DNA of 64,000 bases, from assembly GCF_014650995.1 (NCBI RefSeq), contig NZ_BMWA01000005.1, positions 33,658 through 97,657 on the forward strand, given 5' to 3'. The notes under the pieces were generated by a model that worked only from the letters and a program-made list of their open reading frames with translations, searched no databases and had not been told where the DNA came from. A program made the translations under genes and the position numbers. Numbering within the stretch: the stretch's first letter is position 1; each line of letters begins with the position of its first letter. Shown piece after piece: positions 57,082 through 64,000 of this stretch. The stretch comes from Streptomyces viridiviolaceus (GTDB taxonomy: Bacteria; Actinomycetota; Actinomycetes; Streptomycetales; Streptomycetaceae).

Positions 57082-57603
57082 ATGGTGCGACACGCGGAGC
57101 CGGGCACGGTGGACCGGATCGAGTCGGGCGGCGGGCCGCTCATGGCGGTACCGGAGGCGGTGCTGCCGTTCTGGACCGGTGCCGACGGCGAGGAGACGGC
57201 CTCCGACCACGACCCTGCCTGCGAGGTCGACGGGGGGCCGTCGGACTCCTGCCGGTCGGCGACTTCACGGCCCTGGTGTTCGGCGACGAACCCGCCTCGA
57301 CCGCCTGTCTGCCCGACCACGCAGCCTTCGTCCGCCGGTGCGCCGCGGACTCCGAGGACGAGCTGTTCGGCCGGTGTCCCCGAGGCGCTCCGCACGGCCC
57401 GGTGGGAGCCCGAGGTCTGCTGGCGCGTACCCGGCCCGGTGCTGCTGTTCGACGCGGCCCGGCCCGGCAGCGACTGCGCCCGCACCGATCACGTACGGGT
57501 CGCCCTGGACCCCGGCCGGTACGCCGTCCGCGCGGCGGAGGTGCGGCCGGGGCCGGAGACCTGGCTGAACGTCGTACAACTGCGGCGGCTCACGGACCGC
57601 TAG
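57082..57603 (+). pseudogene. Imm21-type immunity protein gene with two compensating frameshifts
   Basis: The open frame (173 codons) starts like Imm21 proteins (IESGGGPLMAVPEAVLPFWT, GADGEETASDHDPACEVDG) and ends like them (ALRTARWEPEVCWRVPGPVL, LDPGRYAVRAAEVRPGPETW). The middle, from the G run at 57232-57237 to about 57370, makes sense only in another frame: GLLPVGDFTALVFGDEPAS and FVRRCAADSEDELF. A single-base loss and a single-base gain would explain this, leaving about 44 scrambled residues in a full-length frame. No cognate polymorphic toxin is nearby. A sequencing error is possible. Confidence 0.8.
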
Positions 57604-57734
57604 GGCCTGTCGACCGTGCCCGCCCGCCCCGCGACGCCGTGCGCCGAGAGCACGCACCTGACGCCGCGGGGCCGCCCTCCGGCTGTCCCGGCAACTCGTC
57701 GACTCCGACGGCTGCTTCGGGAGCCGAGCCGGTC

Positions 57735-59423
57735 TCAGAGCCGGGACAGCTCGTCCACCAGGTCGTCCAGGCCCAGCGAACCCTGGGAGAGGGCCGCCAT
57801 GTGCCAGGCCTTGGCGTCGAAGGCGTCACCGTGCCGCTTGCGGGCGTTCTCCCGGCCCAGCAGCCACGCCCGCTCGCCGAGCTTGTAGCCGATGGCCTGG
57901 CCCGGGATCGTCAGATACCGGGTCAGCTCGCTCTCCACGAAGTCCGCCGGGCGGCTGCTGTGCGCGCCGAAGAACTCCTGCGCCAGCTCCGGAGTCCAGC
58001 GCTCGCCCGGGTGGAACGGCGAGTCGGCCGGGATCTCCAGCTCGAGGTGCATGCCGATGTCGACGATGACGCGGACGGCTCGCATCATCTGCGCGTCCAG
58101 GTAACCGAGCCGCTGCTCCGCGTCCGTGAGGAAGCCCAGCTCGTCCATCAGCCGCTCCGCGTACAGCGCCCAGCCCTCGGCGTTGGCGCTGACCATGCCG
58201 ACGGACGCCTGGTAGCGGGAGAGGTCCTGAGCCACGTGCGCCCACTGGGCGAGCTGGAGGTGATGACCCGGGACACCCTCGTGGTACCAGGTGGACACCA
58301 GGTCGTAGACCGGGAAGCGGGTCAGGCCCATCGTCGGCAGCCAGGTGCGGCCCGGGCGGGAGAAGTCCTCCGACGGAGGCGTGTAGTACGGCGCCGCCGC
58401 GCTGCCGGGCGGCGCGATCCGCGACTCCACCCTCCGCACCCGCTCGGCGAGTTCGAAGTGGGTGCCGTCCAGCGCATCGATCGCCTGGTCCATCAGGCCC
58501 TGAAGCCACTCGCGGACCTCGTCGACGCCCTCGATGTGCTTGCCGTGCTCGTCCAGGTGCGCCAGCGCCACCCACGGCGTCCCGGCGCCCGGCAGGATCT
58601 TCTCGGCCTCCTGCTTCATCTCGGCGAGCAGGCGGTGGTACTCGGCCCAGCCGTACGCGTACGCCTCGTCCAGGTCGAGGTCGGTGCCGTTGTAGTAGCG
58701 CGACCAGCGGGCGTAGCGCTCCCGGCCCACCGTGTCCGGGGCGTCCTCGACGGCCGGGGCGTACACGTCGCGCATCCAGTCCCGCAGCTCCGCCACGGCC
58801 GCGGTCGCGCCCCGCGCGGCCTCGTCCAGCTCCGCGCGCAGCGCCTCGGGGCCGGCGGAGGCGAAGTCCTCGAACCAGCCGCGGCCCTCACCCGTGTCCG
58901 CCCACTCGCCGAGCTGCTCGACGAAGGTGGCGGTCGGCCGCGGACCCGCGTACAGCTTGCGTTCCAGGCCCTGCCGGAGGGACTCGCGGTAGCCCGCGAG
59001 GGCGGCCGGCACCGCGCGCAGCCGCTCGGCGATGCGGGCCCAGTCCTCGTCCGTCTGCGTCGGCGTCACCGTGAAGACCTCGCGCACCGAGTGCGCGGGC
59101 GTGCCCATGTTGCCGACCGAGCGCAGGCCCTCCTCGGCCTCGTGCACGGCGAGTTCGGCGGTGAGCCGCTCCCGCAGCAGACGGGCGCAACGGCGCTCCA
59201 CGTCACTGTCGCCGCCGGGCCGGCGCTCGGCCTCGTCGAGCCGTGCGAGCGTGGCCCGCGCCAGCTCCGCGAGGGCCTCCTGCCCCGCGGGCGAGAAGTC
59301 GGGCAGACGGCTGGAGCTCTCGGCCACGCCGAGATACGTACCGGTGACCGGGTCGAGGGCGATGAGCTCGTCGACATAGGCGTCGGCGACCTCGCGGGGC
59401 AGCGGGCTCTTGGTCTCTGACAT
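57735..59423 (-). CDS. DUF885 family zinc peptidase-like protein
   Basis: A 562-residue cytoplasmic protein of the DUF885 family, related to gluzincin metallopeptidases. The zinc motif is STWYHEGVPGHHLQLAQWAH, with a downstream Glu in SANAEGWALYAERLMDELGF, so the active site is complete. YNGTDLDLDEAYAYGWAEYH and RFPVYDLV are further family hallmarks. The substrate is unknown. GAGG lies eight bases before ATG 59423. It is transcribed alone and followed by the region holding the Imm21 pseudogene. Confidence 0.9.
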   Translation of the reverse strand: MSETKSPLPREVADAYVDELIALDPVTGTYLGVAESSSRLPDFSPAGQEALAELARATLARLDEAERRPGGDSDVERRCARLLRERLTAELAVHEAEEGLRSVGNMGTPAHSVREVFTVTPTQTDEDWARIAERLRAVPAALAGYRESLRQGLERKLYAGPRPTATFVEQLGEWADTGEGRGWFEDFASAGPEALRAELDEAARGATAAVAELRDWMRDVYAPAVEDAPDTVGRERYARWSRYYNGTDLDLDEAYAYGWAEYHRLLAEMKQEAEKILPGAGTPWVALAHLDEHGKHIEGVDEVREWLQGLMDQAIDALDGTHFELAERVRRVESRIAPPGSAAAPYYTPPSEDFSRPGRTWLPTMGLTRFPVYDLVSTWYHEGVPGHHLQLAQWAHVAQDLSRYQASVGMVSANAEGWALYAERLMDELGFLTDAEQRLGYLDAQMMRAVRVIVDIGMHLELEIPADSPFHPGERWTPELAQEFFGAHSSRPADFVESELTRYLTIPGQAIGYKLGERAWLLGRENARKRHGDAFDAKAWHMAALSQGSLGLDDLVDELSRL

Positions 59424-59500
59424 GCGGACATCCTCGTACGGATACCGGTGCCGCGTCAGCCCGCTTCCCCACCGCGCACGCCGCCGCGGCCGGATTTCGC

Positions 59501-59992
59501 TCAGGGCGTGGCACCCGGCGCCGCGGGCGGCAACAGGGGCCCGCAGTCCCACTGCTGGAAGATCAGCCGCGTCTCGACCCGGGCCACCTCGCGCCGGGCC
59601 GTGAACTCGTCCAGGACCAGCCGCTGCAGATCCGTCATGTCCGCGACCGCGACATGGACGAGGTAGTCGTCCGGGCCGGTGAGGTGGAAGACGGTGCGTG
59701 ACTCCGGCAGCGCCCTGATCCGCTCCACGAAGGGCCCGACCAGTTCCCGCCGGTGCGGCCGCACCTGTACCGACAGCAGTGCCTGGAGTCCGCGTCCCAG
59801 CTTCGCCGGGTCCAGTTCGAGACGGTGGCCGAGGATCACCCCGGCCCGCCTCAGCCGCGTCACCCGGTCCAGGCAGGTCGACGGCGCGACGCCGACCTGG
59901 GCGGCGAGGTCGCGGTAGGTGGTCCGGGCGTCGTTCTGCAGCAGCCTCAGCAGATGGAGATCCACCGGATCCAGTACGACAGATTCGGTCAT
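59501..59992 (-). CDS. Lrp/AsnC-family regulator
   Basis: A 163-residue Lrp/AsnC regulator: HTH LHLLRLLQNDARTTYRDLAA and VAPSTCLDRVTRLRRAGVI, then the RAM domain (FHLTGPDDYLVHVAVADMTD). It is divergent from the PLP-dependent lyase at 60053 with a 60-bp gap, the same arrangement as MdeR and methionine gamma-lyase in other bacteria. TACGTT lies 6 bases before the ATG, so the transcript is probably leaderless. Confidence 0.93.
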   Translation of the reverse strand: MTESVVLDPVDLHLLRLLQNDARTTYRDLAAQVGVAPSTCLDRVTRLRRAGVILGHRLELDPAKLGRGLQALLSVQVRPHRRELVGPFVERIRALPESRTVFHLTGPDDYLVHVAVADMTDLQRLVLDEFTARREVARVETRLIFQQWDCGPLLPPAAPGATP

Positions 59993-60052
59993 CGGCCGAA
60001 CGTAGCACGGTCGGCGGACCCGGAGGACCGGTCCGTGTTCACTCTTCGGCCC

Positions 60053-61273
60053 ATGGACTCCGCGAGCATGCCCACGTCACCACCCGACGACGTACGCACC
60101 ACCGCACCCGGGAGCAGGGCGCTGGCCACCGAGGCCGTGCACGCCGGCCGCGACGACCTCGCCCGCCAGGGACTGCACGCCCCGCCCATCGACCTGTCCA
60201 CCACCTACCCGTCCTACGACAGCCGCGGCGAGGCCGCCCGCATCGACGCCTTCGCCGCCACCGGCGCCGACCCCGACGGCCCGCCCGTCTACGGGCGCCT
60301 CGGCAACCCCACCGTCGCCCGCTTCGAGACCGCCCTCGCCCGGCTGGAGGGGACCGAGTCCGCGGTCGCCTTCGCCAGCGGCATGGCCGCGCTCAGCGCC
60401 GTGCTCCTCGTACGGGGCTCCATGGGACTGCGGCACGTCGTCGCCGTACGCCCCCTGTACGGGTGCAGCGACCACCTGCTGACCGCCGGGCTGCTCGGCT
60501 CGGAGGTGACCTGGACCGACCCGGCCGGCATCGCGGACGCACTGCGCCCGGACACCGGTCTGGTGATGGTGGAGTCCCCGGCCAACCCCACGCTGGCCGA
60601 ACTCGACCTGCGGTCCGTGGCCCACGCCTGCGGTTCCGTACCGCTCCTCGCCGACAACACCTTCGCCACCCCCGTACTCCAGCGCCCCGCCGAACAGGGC
60701 GCCCGGCTGGTGCTGCACAGCGCCACCAAGTACCTCGGCGGGCACGGGGACGTGATGGCCGGGGTGGTGGCCTGCGACGAGGAGTTCGCGGGGAGGCTCA
60801 GGCAGGTCCGGTTCGCGACCGGAGGCGTGCTGCATCCGCTGGCCGGCTATCTGCTGCTGCGCGGCCTCGCGACCCTGCCCGTCCGGGTCCGGGCCGCCTC
60901 CGCGACCGCCGCCGAGCTGGCCCGGCGCCTCGCCGCCGACCCGCGGGTCGCCCGCGTCCACTACCCGCGCATCGGAGGCGCGATGGTCTCCTTCGAGGTG
61001 CACGGCGACCCGCACGAGGTCATCGGCCGCGTCCGTCTGATCACTCCGGCCGTCAGCCTCGGCAGCGTGGACACGCTCATCCAGCACCCGGCGTCCATCA
61101 GCCATCGCATCGTGGACGCCGACGACCGCCGGGGCGCCGGGGTGAGCGACCGGCTGCTGCGGCTGTCGGTCGGGCTGGAGGACGTCGAGGACCTGTGGGC
61201 GGACCTGGACGGGGCGCTGGGGGAGCGGGCGGAGGCGATACCGCTGCGGGAGGCGCTGGCGCGGACGGAGTGA
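60053..61273 (+). CDS. PLP-dependent sulfur amino-acid lyase/synthase (Cys/Met metabolism family)
   Basis: A 406-residue enzyme of the cystathionine gamma-synthase/methionine gamma-lyase family. Landmarks are EAVHAGRDD near the N-terminus, [20 protein letters not shown], the PLP-contacting [14 protein letters not shown] and [12 protein letters not shown], and the Schiff-base lysine in [17 protein letters not shown]. The closing [17 protein letters not shown] is typical. Methionine gamma-lyase is favoured by the divergent Lrp regulator, but cystathionine gamma-lyase is possible. Start is ATG 60053; CACTCT lies 7 bases upstream. Confidence 0.9.
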   Translation: MDSASMPTSPPDDVRTTAPGSRALATEAVHAGRDDLARQGLHAPPIDLSTTYPSYDSRGEAARIDAFAATGADPDGPPVYGRLGNPTVARFETALARLEGTESAVAFASGMAALSAVLLVRGSMGLRHVVAVRPLYGCSDHLLTAGLLGSEVTWTDPAGIADALRPDTGLVMVESPANPTLAELDLRSVAHACGSVPLLADNTFATPVLQRPAEQGARLVLHSATKYLGGHGDVMAGVVACDEEFAGRLRQVRFATGGVLHPLAGYLLLRGLATLPVRVRAASATAAELARRLAADPRVARVHYPRIGGAMVSFEVHGDPHEVIGRVRLITPAVSLGSVDTLIQHPASISHRIVDADDRRGAGVSDRLLRLSVGLEDVEDLWADLDGALGERAEAIPLREALARTE

Positions 61274-61297
61274 CCGCGCCCGCACCGGCCTCCCGTC

Positions 61298-62722
61298 CTA
61301 CTCCTTGCCGATCCGCTCCCCGTGCCGCAGCCGGGCCCCGGCCCGGGCCGGGGCGTCGAGGCGGGCAGTGATCACCAGGGTCCCCTCCTCGATCTGGTAG
61401 TCGAGGGGGAGGCCCAGCCCGCGCATCGCGGCGACCATGCCGGTGTTGGACGCCTGGGTCACCGCGTACACGCTCTCGCAGCCCGTCTCGGCGGCCATCG
61501 CCACCAGCCGGCCCAGGAGTTCGGCGCCGATGCCGCGGCGCTGCCAGGCGTCCTCGACGAGCAGCGCGACCTCCGTCTCGTCCCCGTCCCACAGCAGATG
61601 GCCGAGCCCGACGATCCGCCCCGACGCGGTCTGCACGGCGAGGGTCCGGCCGAAGCGCGGGCTCAGCAGGTGGTTCAGATAGCGGTCCGCGTCGCCGACC
61701 GGGCCGTGGTACCGCATCCCGAGCGTGCGCGCCGAGCACCGCTCGTGCATCTCCTTCGCCGCCCGGAGGTCACCGGTGTCGGCCCGGCGGACGGTGATGT
61801 TGCTGCCCTCGGGGAGGGTCAGTACGTCCTGTCCGCGCGGGATGCGCGGACCGAGCCGGGTGTCCAGATCGACGAGCGCCCGTGCCCGGGCGAACTCGGC
61901 CGGGGTGAACGGCAGATACGGCCGCTCCACGCTGATGACCCCGCCCTCCGGCGCGCGCAGCCGCAGCACCGTGTCCTCGAGCGCGCCCTCCGCCGGCACC
62001 CCCTCCGGCTCGCCCCCTCCGGCCGGCGCGGGCAGGGACCGGATCGTGCACCGGCCCAGCAACTGCCGCAGCGCCAGCGGAAGTTCCGCCGCATCATGAG
62101 CCGTCCGGGCCGCGAGCCCGAGAACCCGGGTCGGCGCATCCACCAGGTCGTGGGCGTCGGCCCGCTCGATCCAGGTGTCCGTGCCGCCCGCCGACGACAC
62201 CACCCGGGTCAGCTCGGACCCCGGCAGCTCGCCCGGGGCGCGCAGCAGGAATTCGTCCACGGTGCCCTCGGCCAGGGGATGCGTCTGCAGGCTCAGGATG
62301 TCCACCCGCCGGTCGGCGAGGGCCGTGCACAGCGCGGCCAGCGACCCGGGAGCGTCCTTCACCGTCGTCCGCATCCGCCAGAGCGCGCTCTCCCCGGCGT
62401 CGGCCGGCACCTCCCCGGCCCGGTCGGACGGCTGCCCGGCCTGCCGTTCGGCGGACGGCGGCCGGGCGCCGGTATCCTCCCTCGGCGGGGCGTGCCCGTG
62501 GCGCCGTGACCACCAGGTGTGGAACCCCGCCGTGGCGATCAGGGCGCCGGCCGAGACGGCCAGCAGCGCGGGTCCGTCCGGCCCGTGCCCGACCAGGTTC
62601 GCCACCGCGTCCGCCACCGCGACGGCGGTGAACAGGGCGGCGAGTTCGATCACATCACGTCGCCAGTGGTGCACCGGGCGACCGTGCCGTGCACGCGTCA
62701 CATCAGACATTTCTCGACTCAT
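61298..62722 (-). CDS. Membrane ACT-GNAT fusion protein
   Basis: A 474-residue protein with three parts. Two N-terminal transmembrane helices (about 27-43 and 51-68) are followed by an ACT domain (about 115-160, RTTVKDAPGSLAALCTALAD), a linker domain, and a C-terminal GNAT acetyltransferase (about 305-460), whose acetyl-CoA loop is EDAWQRRGIGAELLGRLV. An amino acid could bind the ACT part and regulate acetylation of a protein or small molecule, as in other actinobacterial ACT-GNAT enzymes. The substrate is unknown. Start is ATG 62722 or in-frame ATG 62710. Confidence 0.85.
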   Translation of the reverse strand: MSREMSDVTRARHGRPVHHWRRDVIELAALFTAVAVADAVANLVGHGPDGPALLAVSAGALIATAGFHTWWSRRHGHAPPREDTGARPPSAERQAGQPSDRAGEVPADAGESALWRMRTTVKDAPGSLAALCTALADRRVDILSLQTHPLAEGTVDEFLLRAPGELPGSELTRVVSSAGGTDTWIERADAHDLVDAPTRVLGLAARTAHDAAELPLALRQLLGRCTIRSLPAPAGGGEPEGVPAEGALEDTVLRLRAPEGGVISVERPYLPFTPAEFARARALVDLDTRLGPRIPRGQDVLTLPEGSNITVRRADTGDLRAAKEMHERCSARTLGMRYHGPVGDADRYLNHLLSPRFGRTLAVQTASGRIVGLGHLLWDGDETEVALLVEDAWQRRGIGAELLGRLVAMAAETGCESVYAVTQASNTGMVAAMRGLGLPLDYQIEEGTLVITARLDAPARAGARLRHGERIGKE

Positions 62723-62784
62723 GCAGCCACTGTGAAGGAACGGTGTTGCGTGATCACGAACGCTTTGTGACCGATGGGTAAAGA

Positions 62785-62796
62785 ACCCTTCGGGGT
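62785..62796. terminator. Bidirectional terminator with UUCG loop
   Basis: ACCC-TTCG-GGGT forms a short stem with a UUCG tetraloop, followed on the plus strand by ATTTTGTTGCTTTTTC. On the minus strand it follows the edge gene's stop by about 30 bases and is trailed by TCTTT. It is the only T-rich terminator I see in the window. Confidence 0.65.
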
Positions 62797-62825
62797 ATTT
62801 TGTTGCTTTTTCTACCAGTGCTCTG

Positions 62826-64000
62826 CTAGGCGGCGACCGCCGTGTCCGTCAGCGCGCTGCGCAGCCGGCGGGCCTGGGTGACCAGTCGGGACGAGCCGCG
62901 CCGGTCCGCCGCCCGGGCCAGGTGCGGCAGTTCGCCCCGGGCACCCGTCCGCTCCACGCACTCGGCGGCCACCGCCAGCAGATCCCCGAGCCCGCGGGAC
63001 GACGGCAGAGTCCCGTCGGCGGCGAGGTCGGCGAGCAGGACGGGCAGGGTGTGGCGCAGCACGCTCCAGATGGTGGCGTTCGCGTCCGTCGCCGCCGCCG
63101 TCCGTACCGATTCGGCGAGCCGTACCGCCTTCACCGCGCCGCGGCGCACCAACTGCCCGAGGTCCGCGCCCAGCAGGCCCGGGTCGAGCCGGCCGCGCGC
63201 CGCCAGCACCAGCAGGGCGTCCACGGCGGCGAGCCGGTCCTCCGCGTGCCGCGCCCCGAGTCCGTAGGCCACGCACAGGTGGACGGCCTCGCCCGCCACG
63301 CCGTCCGTCTCGGCGAGCTGCGGCAGCACCGCGGCGGCACCCCGGGCGTCGTCCACGGCCACCGCGGACAGGTCCCGCAGTATCCGCGCGGCCACCGGCT
63401 CCGGGCGTTCCGGCAGCAGGGCCGGCCAGTGCTGCCGTATGTCCGCGTTCCAGTGATGGCAGTACCAGCGCTCCCGGAAGACGCTCACCGGGCGGCCCAG
63501 CACCCGCAGCGGTGCGGGCAGGCCGTCCTGCACATCGGGAAGCTCCCCGAGCTCGATCAGGACCCGCGGTCCGCAGGTCCGCCGGGACACCGGCAGGGCG
63601 GGCCCCTCGGCGGTCAGCCACCGGGCGAGGCGCGCCCCCTCCTGCGTGCCGAGCCCCACCTCGCCGCCGTCGAGGCCCGCCTCCAGCACGTCCAGGCGTG
63701 CGTACACCCCGCCGCAGCCGGAGAAGGACTCGAAGCGCAAACGGTCGCCGTTGCCCGTCACCACAGGGTCCGGCGAGGCGCGCAACTGGGGCTGGAAGTA
63801 CCGCGCGGCGGCCACGTCGGCCACCGCGAGCAGCCCGGCGGACGCCGTGCGGGGCGACGTCAGGAAGCCCGCGAAGAAACGCGGGTGGTCCACGGCGCCG
63901 GAAGGCGTCGCCCCCTGGGAGGTCTCCAGGCCCAGGCGCCGTCCGGCCGCCGAGGACTCCAGCACGGAGGGTCGTCGATAGGCCACGGCCTGCAAGGATC
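62826..64000 (-). CDS. SWIM-family N-terminus fused to DUF6493-like C-terminus (edge gene)
   Basis: About 390 residues to the window edge, starting at TTG 63995 or beyond. Residues 1 to about 113 (VAYRRPSVLESSAAGRRLGL, DPVVTGNGDRLRFESFSGCG, GVYARLDVLEAGLDGGEVG) look like the N-terminus of the long actinobacterial SWIM zinc-finger protein. From about residue 118 (ARLARWLTAEGPALPVSRR, WYCHHWNADIRQHWPALLPE, AVHLCVAYGLGARHAEDRLA) it looks like the C-terminus of the DUF6493 protein usually encoded beside it. The SWIM motif itself is missing. An in-frame deletion joining two genes is the simplest reading. Family recall is from memory. Confidence 0.6.
   Translation of the reverse strand, partial: SLQAVAYRRPSVLESSAAGRRLGLETSQGATPSGAVDHPRFFAGFLTSPRTASAGLLAVADVAAARYFQPQLRASPDPVVTGNGDRLRFESFSGCGGVYARLDVLEAGLDGGEVGLGTQEGARLARWLTAEGPALPVSRRTCGPRVLIELGELPDVQDGLPAPLRVLGRPVSVFRERWYCHHWNADIRQHWPALLPERPEPVAARILRDLSAVAVDDARGAAAVLPQLAETDGVAGEAVHLCVAYGLGARHAEDRLAAVDALLVLAARGRLDPGLLGADLGQLVRRGAVKAVRLAESVRTAAATDANATIWSVLRHTLPVLLADLAADGTLPSSRGLGDLLAVAAECVERTGARGELPHLARAADRRGSSRLVTQARRLRSALTDTAVAA

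Noticed and set aside
57066..59420. 784-codon plus-strand frame opposite the DUF885 gene
   Set aside because: Only its first ~100 codons matter, as the alternate phase of the Imm21 gene; the rest is antisense to a clear peptidase.

Overview
The DNA is very GC-rich. Its genes show strong G/C bias at third codon positions, GTG and TTG starts, a Tat lipoprotein, HxlR/TetR/Lrp regulators, a SpoIIE-type phosphatase, DinB and EamA families, a vanadium haloperoxidase and an EF-Tu paralog. Together these point to a Streptomyces chromosome, probably an arm-proximal but largely conserved part. I see no rRNA, tRNA, CRISPR array, intact insertion sequence or biosynthetic megacluster.

Layout. 1-483: tandem repeats without a credible gene. 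484-5373: transporter/LysR pair, flavin-reductase-like enzyme, Tat Rieske lipoprotein, a HipA-like kinase plus DUF3037 pair, and a small anchored secreted protein. 5523-10371: two-SDR operon with a good promoter, a peptide-binding lipoprotein, uracil-DNA glycosylase and a TPR-like protein. 10657-19708: lipoprotein, DinB, TetR/FAD-monooxygenase pair with twin operators, oxidoreductase, apolipoprotein N-acyltransferase, SnoaL-like protein, PP2C phosphatase and vanadium haloperoxidase. 19709-20516: decayed DNA with a DUF4291 remnant. 20517-29609: SDR, uppP, HxlR/thiolase pair, membrane protein, AlkD, an EF-Tu paralog with a possible leader ORF, a spermidine-synthase-like protein and an MFS exporter. 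29694-39319: tandem membrane-anchored paralogs, thioesterase, DedA, gamma-carbonic anhydrase, acyltransferase, EamA/XRE-cupin pair, YbaK, CDF/ArsR metal pair and a PobA-like hydroxylase. 39332-43919: eroded stretch carrying a large FG-GAP/lectin pseudo-protease and gene remnants. 43920-50940: CoA-binding protein, CysRS-like protein with SixA and YigZ, ankyrin/beta-propeller operon, HbpS-like protein and cyanase/LysR pair. 51006-64000: GntR, SbcD-SbcC, Lrp/rhodanese, a frameshifted Imm21 gene, DUF885 peptidase, Lrp/PLP-lyase pair, a membrane ACT-GNAT fusion, and at the edge an apparent SWIM-protein/DUF6493 fusion.

How the parts work together. Most local logic is regulator plus divergent target, with visible repeats between them (LysR-EamA, TetR-monooxygenase, HxlR-thiolase, XRE-EamA, ArsR-CDF, LysR-cyanase, Lrp-lyase). 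At many starts there is no usable Shine-Dalgarno sequence but a -10-like hexamer sits 6-8 bases upstream, so a large share of genes here is probably translated from leaderless mRNAs. I did not find an unmistakable new multi-gene system. The strongest candidates for a second look are the leader ORF/hairpin upstream of the EF-Tu paralog, the HipA-DUF3037 pair, the doubly frameshifted immunity gene, the edge fusion gene, and the catalytically dead protease-lectin protein.
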